64,000 nt of DNA, taken from Patescibacteria group bacterium (lineage in GTDB: Bacteria > Patescibacteriota > Patescibacteriia > 2-12-FULL-60-25). The notes under the pieces are model-generated. The model did no database searches. It had not been told where the DNA came from and saw only the letters and a list, made by a program, of their open reading frames with translations. Where the stretch lies: contig JAVHLR010000001.1 of NCBI GenBank assembly GCA_031082005.1, positions 1,121,251-1,185,250 of the forward strand. Reading direction: 5' to 3'. A program made the translations under genes and the position numbers. Positions 48,141 to 56,867 of the stretch are shown here, one piece after another; position 1 is the first letter of the stretch, and each line of letters opens with the position of its first letter.

Positions 48141-48168
48141 TTTTCATTTCCAACGTCCTGGAGCAGTC

Positions 48169-48783
48169 ATGAAAAGCGGAAGTGCCAGTCGGAAATCACG
48201 TACCAGCCAATCAGACGGCGTCCTCATCGACGCCTCTGAACGCTTCCTGCGCAAAAGCAGGCCGCCCGCTTCGTCATTCGACGAGGCTGATGAGGAAAAC
48301 GGCATCGCTCTGCCCCAAGCAGAGCGCATCTCAAGCCCGGCTGTCCGCGGCAATTCCAACTTGCGTCCGCTCATCAAGACGATAGAGCTGCACCCCACCG
48401 TGGTGTTCATCCTGTATCGTCCGCGCGACATCCTGTCGCCAACGTCGTGGCACGATTTCCGCGCCTGGGCTCACTTCATGCTCGCCTTCATGCTCGCCTT
48501 CATCTTGCGTCGCCCGGAGATGCGGCATGACCGCGAAATCATCACGCTTATTCCGGCGCCGTTCTACAAGCATGACGACGAGGCGTACTTGCGCCCGTAC
48601 TTCCTGCGCGGCTGGTCGCCGCTCTTCAAACGGATTGATGATTCCGGACTTCCCGCAGGCTTCGCCCGCAGCGCCACCACCGAAGACACTCTGCGCAAAG
48701 CGCACGCCTCTTGCGACGACATGCGGATTTCCGTCGACAAGCTACTGCGCTTCGTCGAAGCCTCCGACCCGCTCCAGTACTAG
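48169..48783 (+). CDS. Orphan hypothetical protein (about 204 aa)
   Basis: ATG after TGGAGCAGTC; hydrophobic AHFMLAFMLAFILRR; the longer ORF from 47644 overlaps the 456-aa gene. Confidence 0.6.
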   Translation: MKSGSASRKSRTSQSDGVLIDASERFLRKSRPPASSFDEADEENGIALPQAERISSPAVRGNSNLRPLIKTIELHPTVVFILYRPRDILSPTSWHDFRAWAHFMLAFMLAFILRRPEMRHDREIITLIPAPFYKHDDEAYLRPYFLRGWSPLFKRIDDSGLPAGFARSATTEDTLRKAHASCDDMRISVDKLLRFVEASDPLQY

Positions 48784-48875
48784 GACGACTCATCCGACCG
48801 GGCTCCCCTTCCCGGTCGGACACCCTCTCCGTTTCACCGCACAGCGGCTAATCGAAGAAGGATGAAAAAATTTTC

Positions 48876-48904
48876 TTGACAAAGCATGTTGCGCCACCTA
48901 CCGT
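48876..48904 (+). promoter_or_regulatory. Promoter of rod-shaped ncRNA
   Basis: TTGACA-N17-TACCGT (weaker -10). Confidence 0.6.
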
Positions 48905-48910
48905 ATGCGG

Positions 48911-49105
48911 ATTCCCGGCCCGGGAGCTGCGAAGTGTTGCACGTCGCTAATGGTAATATCCGTGGTTTCCCTCTTCAATGAGGGATTCTCTCTCCTCACA
49001 TGGGTACGGCCATTTACTTGGCGTGGCAGCTCTTTGCAGCTTCCGGTCCGGGAATAAGTCACCCTGATGATTCATCGCAAGATAAATCCATTAGGGTGAT
49101 TTTTT
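48911..49105 (+). ncRNA. Candidate 6S-like regulatory RNA
   Basis: ATTCCCGGCCCGGGAGCTGC (48911-48930) pairs with GCAGCTTCCGGTCCGGGAAT (49036-49055); CCCTC-TTCAAT-GAGGG apical hairpin; terminator TCACCCT...AGGGTGA-TTTTTT. Confidence 0.6.
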
Positions 49106-49124
49106 AATTAATTTTTCCTTCCGC

Positions 49125-49219
49125 GTACAGCAAGGGTTGATTTTTCATGCAGTGAGGACTGTTTGAGCGAGCGAAGCGAGCGAGTTCCGGAACAAATGAA
49201 AAAACAACCCTTGCTGTAC
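49125..49219. repeat. Palindromic element copy 3, subfamily with GAGGACTGTTTGAG core
   Basis: GTACAGCAAGGGTTGATTTTTCAT / ATGAAAAAACAACCCTTGCTGTAC arms (1 mismatch) around GCAGTGAGGACTGTTTGAGCGAGCGAAGCGAGCGAGTTCCGGAACAA. Confidence 0.93.
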
Positions 49220-49229
49220 CCCCCCCTCT

Positions 49230-49961
49230 CTACTCACTCTCCGTCGAAGTGACCACTTCCGCATCTTCCGTCGATGTCGCTTGCACCTCTTTTCGGGTAA
49301 ATAAAATATGGCGCTCTATCACCACAGGCGGGCTGTATCTTCGTTGAGCCTGCACCTTGATGGTCGAGACTCCTTCTGGGATATCTAAAAGCATCTTGAA
49401 CACGCCATCGTCACCCACCACAGCCTGGCGTCCATTGACTTCGACTTTCGCCGTCACATCAGCCTCGCCCTCAACTTGAACTTCAGCCACGTCGACCCGC
49501 AATCCTTCGACTGGATTCAGCAAAGCCAAATCAGGCGGAGCTGTCATCTGCTTGACTTGCCATACCACATAGCTGGCCAAGATGCCGACGATCGCCAAAG
49601 TCAAAGCCACGACAAGAATTTTAGACGTGACCCAAAAATCCGTCTTTCTGGTGCATGGATTCAAATTGAACGACCCTTCTTCTTTTACGCCTTGTGCCTT
49701 AAGCAGTCGATCGTATTTCTCCAACAGGAAAAACTCACTCGCCTCCAAGGCAGAAGCCAATAGCTTGACGTGCCGCTTCGCATAATACGGATCCTTGAAA
49801 TCCTTGAGGCGCTCTTCCTCCAAAGACTGGATGATCGCCGGATGGATACCGCAAATCTTAGCCAATGTCTGCCGCGTATAGCCGCGCAATTCCCTCAACT
49901 CTTTAAGGTCTTCGCCGAAACCACGGTTGCCGTTCAAGACCCGCTTACGTAAAAACGGCAT
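49230..49961 (-). CDS. RodZ-like helix-turn-helix membrane protein
   Basis: FGEDLKELRELRGYTRQTLAKICGIHPAIIQSLEEERL HTH; TM VALTLAIVGILASYVVW; beta-rich C-terminus. Confidence 0.75.
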   Translation of the reverse strand: MPFLRKRVLNGNRGFGEDLKELRELRGYTRQTLAKICGIHPAIIQSLEEERLKDFKDPYYAKRHVKLLASALEASEFFLLEKYDRLLKAQGVKEEGSFNLNPCTRKTDFWVTSKILVVALTLAIVGILASYVVWQVKQMTAPPDLALLNPVEGLRVDVAEVQVEGEADVTAKVEVNGRQAVVGDDGVFKMLLDIPEGVSTIKVQAQRRYSPPVVIERHILFTRKEVQATSTEDAEVVTSTESE

Positions 49962-49965
49962 AATT

Positions 49966-52194
49966 TTATTCTTCCTCTATATCAGGGATCTCACGGTTTA
50001 CCTGCTCCAAAGCCGGGTGGCTCGGAAGCTCTTGTTGGTTCGTGAAATCCGCCTTCAGGATATCGCGAGGCTTGGCTCCATCGGATGGACCGATGAATCC
50101 CTCTTCTTCCAGTAAATCTAAAATCCTGGCTGCTCTGGCATAGCCCACTTTCAACCTGCGCTGCAGCAACGAAGCCGAAGCTTTACCGGCGCGTAAGATT
50201 TCTTCCTTGGCTTCTGCCAATAGGGCATCGCCGTCCGCTCCGCTGCTGTTTATGTCGCCACCGTTGAAGACAGCATTCCCACGATACGATTCGACGACCG
50301 AAGGATCATATTCCGCTGGATCGTATTTTGATTTCAGATACTCGACCACGCGCTTGATCTCGTCATCCGCCACGAACGCTCCCTGGATACGTCGCGGGCT
50401 CGCCATTTCAGCCGTCTGATACAGCATGTCTCCACGGCCGATGAGTTTTTCCGCCCCCATCTGATCCAAAATCGTACGCGAATCAGTCGATGATGCGACA
50501 GCGAACGCGATACGAGCTGGAATATTTGCCTTAATCAAACCCGTCAGGACATCCACCGAAGGACGCTGCGTAGCCAACACCAAATGGATACCGACGGCGC
50601 GCGCCATCTGGGCTAGACGCACGATCGGACCCTCGACTTCTTGCATCGCAGTCACCATCAGATCAGCCAGCTCATCGACGATGACCACCAGAAACGGCAG
50701 CTTCTCTTCGGCTGCCGCATTGTAGGAATATATGTCGCGCGAACCGAACTTCGAAAGGATATCGAAGCGCCTATCCATCTCGCGCAACGCCCATTTCAGT
50801 GCGTTCACCGTCTTCTCTACGTCTGTGATGACCGGTGTGACCAGGTGCGGTATGCCGTTATAGACCTGCAGCTCGACGCGCTTTGGATCGACCATTATCA
50901 GCTTCAACTCATCCGGTCCATTAGCATAAAGCAACGACATGATGAGCGTATTCAGACAGACCGACTTGCCCGATCCGGTTGCGCCAGCGACCAAAAGATG
51001 CGGCATGCGTCCAAGGTTAGTTACCCACGGCTTACCCGAAACATCGCGCCCCAACACGAAATGGATATTATCCCGACGCTCGCGCCACTCTTTGGACTCG
51101 AACATCTCGCGTAAACCGACAGTAGCGACGCTCTGGTTAGGCACCTCCAAACCGACCAAAGATTTACCGGGGATCGGCGCCTCGATACGGATCGGGTGCG
51201 CCGCCAAAGCCAAAGCTAGGTCATTATGCAAAGCCGTGATCCTCGACAGCTTCACTCCCTCCGAAGGCTTCAGCGTAAATTGCGTCACCGTCGGACCCAC
51301 CGAGACTTCAGCCATCTCGACGGGAATACCGAACGTCTCAAGCGTCCTCTGTATGACGTACTGATTGCGCTGGATATCTCCCGAAGTCGGCTTCTGATCA
51401 CGTCGTATCAAGAGCTCCAAGGGTATCTCCACTTTCGGCTGCCTTCGCTTAGGCTTCGCCGGCTTGGCGTCGACTTCATCCTCATCCTCGTCCGCGTCAT
51501 CATCCTCTTCATCTTGTGCCGTCGGTTGGCTTACCTTTGCCGCAGGCACCACGGGCTGCACCTTTTCAGGTGCGGCATATTGTTGGCGGATGCGTTCTTC
51601 CGCTTGGATGCTTTTTCGACTCACCAGCCATTTGAACGGAGCCAACACGGCCAGGACTAGTCGTTTCAGATATCCCAAAAGCAACGCTAGAATGGCGACC
51701 GCCCGCTTGAGCGAGGTGTTGAAAATCAACAATAATGAAATCACGAAAATCGCTAAAAACAATGTCGTCGCGCCAAAACGCCCAAGTAAACCCACGAACG
51801 GCTCTGACAATAAGCTGCCCAATCTGCCTCCCCAGCTGCCAATTTTTTCCGGAACCATCTGACCATCAACCGCATTCACCGTATGGATGAACGGATTAAA
51901 AGCCAGAAAAAACACGACAAATCCGATATAATTCGTACCCCTTAATGGAAAACGATCAGGCGTCAAACGGTTGATGCCAATGGCGAAAAAAAAGAACGGC
52001 AGCACTATCCGATCCCAACCGAAAATCTGCATCAATGCACCATCAAGACTCTTGCCCAGACTCCCAGCCAAATCGAACATGGACAAAAAAATGAGTGCAC
52101 CGATCGCAAATACAGCTACCGTCAAAATACCATGCGCGGTCTCTGGATCGAGCGACAAGTCAGGGAATTTGAAACCTTTACGTCTTCGTGACAT
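49966..52194 (-). CDS. ftsK: DNA translocase FtsK/SpoIIIE
   Basis: LVAGATGSGKSVCLNTLIMSLL, IMVDPKRVELQVYNGIPHL, C-terminal gamma domain. Confidence 0.97.
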   Translation of the reverse strand: MSRRRKGFKFPDLSLDPETAHGILTVAVFAIGALIFLSMFDLAGSLGKSLDGALMQIFGWDRIVLPFFFFAIGINRLTPDRFPLRGTNYIGFVVFFLAFNPFIHTVNAVDGQMVPEKIGSWGGRLGSLLSEPFVGLLGRFGATTLFLAIFVISLLLIFNTSLKRAVAILALLLGYLKRLVLAVLAPFKWLVSRKSIQAEERIRQQYAAPEKVQPVVPAAKVSQPTAQDEEDDDADEDEDEVDAKPAKPKRRQPKVEIPLELLIRRDQKPTSGDIQRNQYVIQRTLETFGIPVEMAEVSVGPTVTQFTLKPSEGVKLSRITALHNDLALALAAHPIRIEAPIPGKSLVGLEVPNQSVATVGLREMFESKEWRERRDNIHFVLGRDVSGKPWVTNLGRMPHLLVAGATGSGKSVCLNTLIMSLLYANGPDELKLIMVDPKRVELQVYNGIPHLVTPVITDVEKTVNALKWALREMDRRFDILSKFGSRDIYSYNAAAEEKLPFLVVIVDELADLMVTAMQEVEGPIVRLAQMARAVGIHLVLATQRPSVDVLTGLIKANIPARIAFAVASSTDSRTILDQMGAEKLIGRGDMLYQTAEMASPRRIQGAFVADDEIKRVVEYLKSKYDPAEYDPSVVESYRGNAVFNGGDINSSGADGDALLAEAKEEILRAGKASASLLQRRLKVGYARAARILDLLEEEGFIGPSDGAKPRDILKADFTNQQELPSHPALEQVNREIPDIEEE

Positions 52195-52263
52195 GAAATC
52201 AATGATATCCTAGCTGAAAATCCGACGAAAGTCACGCCTGACTCGTCGCTCAAAATCGCTCCG

Positions 52264-53355
52264 TTATTCAACAATCTCCGCAGGAGGGAGCTCATCATCC
52301 AAGTCTCCTGCTGGCGGTTGTTTAGTCAAAGCGTTGTCGCTATCTTCACGACGACGCCACTCTTCTATCACTAAATCACGGATTTCTTTATGGAATTGAG
52401 GGCGCTCGCGCAATCCCATTTTGGCGTTCTCGCGACCTAAACCGATCTTTTCATCCTTATACATGTATGAATTTCCCGACTTTTTGATTACACCGTACTC
52501 TACGCCGAGATCCAACAGGTCGCCGACCAACGAGATACCCTCGTTATACATGATATCGAACTCGCATGTCCGGAAAGGCGCCGCGACTTTGTTCTTCACT
52601 ACCTTGACCTTCACGCGGTTGCCCAAAATCTTCTCTCCCATCTTGATTTGCGCCGATCGACGCACTTCGACACGGACGGAAGAATAGAACTTCAAGGCCA
52701 CACCGCCTGTCGTCGTCTCCGGGTTACCGAATACCACGCCGATCTTCTGACGGATCTGATTGATGAAAACCAACGAAGTCTTAGTCTTGGAGATGACGCC
52801 GGTCAATTTACGCAACGCTTGGCTCATGAGGCGCGCCTGCAGACCCATATGCGATTCACCCATTTCGCCCTCGATTTCGGCCTTTGGCGTAAGTGCGGCC
52901 ACGGAATCGACCACGATGACGTCCACCGCATTCGATCTGACCAAGGTCTCGACTATATCCAACGCCTGCTCACCGGTATCAGGTTGGGAAATCAAGAGCT
53001 CGTCTACATTCACGCCTATCTTTCGCGCATAATCCGGATCCAAGGCATGCTCCGCATCGACGAAAGCAGCGATACCTCCCAACTTCTGGACTTCGGCGAT
53101 GATATGTTGCGCCAATGTAGTCTTACCTGATGATTCAGGACCATAAATCTCTGCTATACGACCACGCGGTACACCCAACACGCCCAAAGCCAAATCCAAT
53201 GACAAACACCCGGTTGGTATCGCATCCACCGCCATTTTCTTAGCTTCACCTAAGCGCATGATGCTCCCCTCTCCAAAACGCTCCTTTATCTGGTCTATAG
53301 CCTCTTGTGCCGCCAAGCGGCGCTCATCCCTTTCATCAACGACTTTTTTCGCCAT
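52264..53355 (-). CDS. recA: Recombinase RecA
   Basis: [40 protein letters not shown]. Confidence 0.99.
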   Translation of the reverse strand: MAKKVVDERDERRLAAQEAIDQIKERFGEGSIMRLGEAKKMAVDAIPTGCLSLDLALGVLGVPRGRIAEIYGPESSGKTTLAQHIIAEVQKLGGIAAFVDAEHALDPDYARKIGVNVDELLISQPDTGEQALDIVETLVRSNAVDVIVVDSVAALTPKAEIEGEMGESHMGLQARLMSQALRKLTGVISKTKTSLVFINQIRQKIGVVFGNPETTTGGVALKFYSSVRVEVRRSAQIKMGEKILGNRVKVKVVKNKVAAPFRTCEFDIMYNEGISLVGDLLDLGVEYGVIKKSGNSYMYKDEKIGLGRENAKMGLRERPQFHKEIRDLVIEEWRRREDSDNALTKQPPAGDLDDELPPAEIVE

Positions 53356-53379
53356 ATATTTTTGTATATAAATTTTCTT

Positions 53380-53404
53380 GTTCTAGTTTTGTTCTATTTT
53401 GAAC
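53380..53404. promoter_or_regulatory. GTTC-N7-GTTC-N6-GAAC box in the recA upstream region
   Basis: GTTC TAGTTTT GTTC TATTTT GAAC about 25 nt upstream of the recA start. Confidence 0.45.
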
Positions 53405-53486
53405 CATTAAACCTTACCACGCAAGTACCCATTTGTGGATAAGGGAATGACGCCTCGTTTTATCGAGACGTCAAGAGGAAGCATGT

Positions 53487-55691
53487 TCACGGAATCTGGT
53501 CGATGTGACCGTTATTGTATGGCTCGCCTTGAGTGTTATTCGGCACGAGCGTGACGCTCAACTCCCCCGCCGAACCATATACTCTAGCTGTCCCGATGGT
53601 CGAACCGCAGCCTCCTTGCTGGCCACAAGATTCGTCACCCCAATAACTTCCGTCTGGCAGGTTCACCTGAAACTCCAGCGGTCCGGTACCGGATGGCACC
53701 GAGAAAATACAGTCGAGCATGCCGTCACCCGACTCGTCATCCGAACAATCAGTCACTTCACCCCACGTACGAGGTTCGACATTCGGCGGCTGCCACCAAG
53801 CCATGAGCTTGATTTCACCCGACATGAGCGGACCGACATAGACGAACCTAACTTGGCCCAAAGAGAGCGTCTGTAGACCGGCATCAGCCAGCGGCTGACA
53901 CTCCTGATCCCCTGTGCAGGTTTCATCTGCGCAATCGATCGATCCGTCGCAATCGTCATCGATCGTATTACTGCAATCTTCGGAATAGCTATGGCACTCT
54001 CCCCAGCTGCAGGACGGAGCCGTACACATCAGATATCCGGCGCTGTTGCAGGAAGTCACGCACGCGCCGCCGATCGCCCCGAGGCGACACATGAATACCT
54101 CGTCGATCTGGCCGTTGCCGTCGTCATCCGAACCGTTACAGGTTTCACTTGTCGAAGACGCTTCAGCCGATGCACCGGCGTCTTGACCGCCGGATGATTC
54201 TTCGGCATCAGCGCCGTAATCCTCCGGATCATCACCGCCACCGCATGTCCCGTCCGAAGGACAAGGCGCAGGCAAGGCACAGTTGAAGATGGAATCGTAG
54301 TCCACGATGTTGGACTCGCGTACTCCGGCCACGACGTCGATGACATCATACGGCACGGACATGATTCGATCCCACGAATATCCGAGTTTCTCATAAATCT
54401 CGCCCGTGCCGATGGGCCGCCGCGTCTGCCACGGCGTGACGATCGAGACCTCACTCTCTTCGTCTGCTTTGATGAGCGTACCCGGACGCAACTGACGGAA
54501 TCCACGCGGCGTATAGCCGACTTCGCGCGACTGGATCTTGGAGGAATCGGTCGTCAACGCTTGGAAGTTGTAGCCCCAGGAATACAGCGCTTCCTGGCGA
54601 ATCACATCGTAGCGCTCCTGCCGGTCGTCGTACGCCATGACGACCGTATGCGTACCAGGTCTCTGGTAGAACGTGACTTTTCCGAGCGACTTGATCTCCG
54701 CCCCGCGCGCGTAGCACTCAAGCTCGTCCTGCGATGCGCGAGCGGCAAGCGAAACATCATAGCGATCTGACGCCAAGACGGTGTTCGGCACCCTAGAGAT
54801 CTCCGTCTCTCCGGTCACCAACCAAAAGGCCCCCTGCTCGTCCTCGAGCATCGACCCTGGCGGGTGATGACGCACTCCGACATCCGGCGTAAGTGCGGGG
54901 TCGCCGTACTTCTTGACCGTATCGATCGGGTCGAACCATTGCGGATGGACGAGTTTCCCCGTCTGCGGGTCCTTGCTGAATTCGCTCCGCGCGGCGTAAC
55001 CGCGGACCCAGTTGCCCACACCGGAACGCGTGTAGGCGGTCGCCGTGAATGCACCCTTGCGGTTGCCCCAGTGGATATGGTGCCAGTCCGTAGTCTTTCC
55101 CGAACCGTACCAATAGTGGCCGATGTGCCCCAAGTACTGCCCACGTCTCACGATCGTGCTGCGTGTCGGGTTACCCGTACGCGCCGCTGGATCGTAGACA
55201 ACCGTCGACTCGCACTGGACGTGTCCGAGCAATGTGGTGAAAGGGCTTCCGTCAGGAAGCTCGTGCTCGAGCACGATTACGCAACCGTAGTAGTCGCTGT
55301 TGCCGCTGCTCGTCGATCCATAGCCCCTAAAGGTCAGGTCAGTCGTTATACGGACAATGCCGTCGGCTGGCGCCACGACCTCCTTGCCATACGACGTACG
55401 TCCGACGAGCGAATCGTGCGCCAGATGATAGCCGTACGCGAGGCACTGCCCGTCCTTGTCGCGGCTCATGCAGATGAGGTCGTTCATGCTGCCGAAACCA
55501 AACCCGAAATCCGATGCGTTGAAATCCTGGATCGGGTACTGGTACGTGCTCGCATACGGCACGCCCGTCTGCTGATCGATCTGCAGAGGTTCTTGTGCCT
55601 CCTCCGACCGACCATCGTCCGGATTGTACTGCGAGCCGCAATTGATGGCTGTGAGCAAACCGAAGACTGCGAATAGGCTTCTCTTTGGCAT
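53487..55691 (-). CDS. Lipoprotein with M23-like peptidase domain and MopE-like metal-binding repeats
   Basis: Lipobox LTAINC; HLAHDSLVGRTSYGKEVVAPADGIV and HHIHWG; CNGSDDDGNGQID, DCSNTIDDDCDGSID. Confidence 0.82.
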   Translation of the reverse strand: MPKRSLFAVFGLLTAINCGSQYNPDDGRSEEAQEPLQIDQQTGVPYASTYQYPIQDFNASDFGFGFGSMNDLICMSRDKDGQCLAYGYHLAHDSLVGRTSYGKEVVAPADGIVRITTDLTFRGYGSTSSGNSDYYGCVIVLEHELPDGSPFTTLLGHVQCESTVVYDPAARTGNPTRSTIVRRGQYLGHIGHYWYGSGKTTDWHHIHWGNRKGAFTATAYTRSGVGNWVRGYAARSEFSKDPQTGKLVHPQWFDPIDTVKKYGDPALTPDVGVRHHPPGSMLEDEQGAFWLVTGETEISRVPNTVLASDRYDVSLAARASQDELECYARGAEIKSLGKVTFYQRPGTHTVVMAYDDRQERYDVIRQEALYSWGYNFQALTTDSSKIQSREVGYTPRGFRQLRPGTLIKADEESEVSIVTPWQTRRPIGTGEIYEKLGYSWDRIMSVPYDVIDVVAGVRESNIVDYDSIFNCALPAPCPSDGTCGGGDDPEDYGADAEESSGGQDAGASAEASSTSETCNGSDDDGNGQIDEVFMCRLGAIGGACVTSCNSAGYLMCTAPSCSWGECHSYSEDCSNTIDDDCDGSIDCADETCTGDQECQPLADAGLQTLSLGQVRFVYVGPLMSGEIKLMAWWQPPNVEPRTWGEVTDCSDDESGDGMLDCIFSVPSGTGPLEFQVNLPDGSYWGDESCGQQGGCGSTIGTARVYGSAGELSVTLVPNNTQGEPYNNGHIDQIP

Positions 55692-55782
55692 GACACTGAC
55701 TCCTGTTGTGCCCCTGTGGCTTGTCTAAAGGACGTATTTCCCGGATTCCGCCCGCTATGCATCCCGAGCGGAAGAAGGAACG

Positions 55783-56403
55783 TTAGGGCACATTGACTGA
55801 CGATATATAAATTTGCACTTCAGGATGTAGTTCATCTGGCCAAAAAGCCGCATTAGCATCCTGGAGTATCAGAACCGTTGAAGTCCCTGCGATCAATAAA
55901 GCATTACCGCCTTCCAGACCGCCCATAGGCACCAGGTACGCTTCTCGATCTCCGACTTTGACCTGTTTGTTTTCTGGCTTGGCCAGTGCCTGTCTCATCA
56001 TCTTTCCATCGACAATCCTTGATTCCTCGATTATAAGACCAATCTTCTCGTCCTCTATCAGCCGGACCACTGATTCACGCGTGGGCGCCGTACCAGAGAA
56101 GTAAGACATGCTCAGCATCATCTGATCCTGCTGGCGCACAAAAGACCAATTCGGCCCCAAGCTCTGCAACGGCTCACCGTCTTGAAAATGGGCGGACGTA
56201 GGCGCCGGCAATCCTTCGGGGACTTCATTGCTCACATCCGCAGAAGAACTGGCAGCCGATTCCGTGGAATCCGGCACAGCAAAATCGGATTCCGAGAACT
56301 TAGCGGAAAGCGAGATATTCCGCATCAACACGGCTGCGGCCAAAATAACCACACCTGCACCCAAAAGTGACAATTGGACGGTAGAAACTTTGATTTTTTT
56401 CAT
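55783..56403 (-). CDS. Hypothetical membrane-anchored protein (206 aa)
   Basis: N-terminal TM LSLLGAGVVILAAAVLM; Ser/Ala linker. Confidence 0.6.
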   Translation of the reverse strand: MKKIKVSTVQLSLLGAGVVILAAAVLMRNISLSAKFSESDFAVPDSTESAASSSADVSNEVPEGLPAPTSAHFQDGEPLQSLGPNWSFVRQQDQMMLSMSYFSGTAPTRESVVRLIEDEKIGLIIEESRIVDGKMMRQALAKPENKQVKVGDREAYLVPMGGLEGGNALLIAGTSTVLILQDANAAFWPDELHPEVQIYISSVNVP

Positions 56404-56423
56404 AGAAATATCATTTTACCTGT

Positions 56424-56758
56424 TTAGGACAACATCGCGAAGAGGCCCGGGACATACCCGCAGTCCGGTCGGCCAGCCTTTTGGGCCAACCTCGTTGCTG
56501 CTGCCTGCGTGCGACCGGGCTTCTATGATCCCCGTCATGGGGAGTTCTGCTTGGTCGCTCGGGGGATATCTGTCCGGCATACACTTCCCTTGGAGCTGAC
56601 ATCATTCCGACGCAGTTGCCGTACCGCATCCGGGGCACAGAACAGGGCCGCTTTATCTCCCTGCCCACGCCTTTCCTTACGAACTCCTCGAGCCTCTTCG
56701 TATGTTATTGGTGCAGGATCATGTGATCCATGATTCCAGCTTAAGCCCCATTGCATGG
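56424..56758. ncRNA. Unassigned multi-hairpin structured RNA candidate (strand unclear)
   Basis: GC-rich intergenic stretch with consecutive stems: CCGGGAC/GTCCGG, GGTCGGCC/GGCCAACC, GCGACC/GGTCGC around TCCCCGTCATGGGGA, GACGCAGT/ACCGCATC, CAGGG/CCCTG, GGATCA/TGATCC. Confidence 0.4.
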
Positions 56759-56840
56759 AGGGTCAAAGATTCTGTTTGTCAGCGCTGACAAACAATTCGC
56801 ACCTTCTTTTTCCCCGCGACAAACAATCGAATCATCCGCC

Positions 56841-56865
56841 AAAAAGCTGTCAGCGCGTCCTGACA
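56841..56865 (-). terminator. comEC intrinsic terminator
   Basis: Minus strand TGTCAG-GACGCG-CTGACA-GC-TTTTT just after the stop codon. Confidence 0.8.
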
Positions 56866-56867
56866 AT

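Noticed and set aside
47644-48168. N-terminal extension of the 379-aa ORF
   Set aside because: Overlaps the acidic tail of the 456-aa gene out of frame, giving Pro/Arg-rich sequence; ATG at 48169 is more plausible
56424-56758. RNase P RNA or tmRNA on either strand
   Set aside because: ACAGAAC..GCTTTAT on the plus strand recalls an RNase P motif, but that segment folds into a local hairpin (CAGGG/CCCTG) and a matching GAGGAAAGTCC region is absent; tmRNA acceptor ends not found
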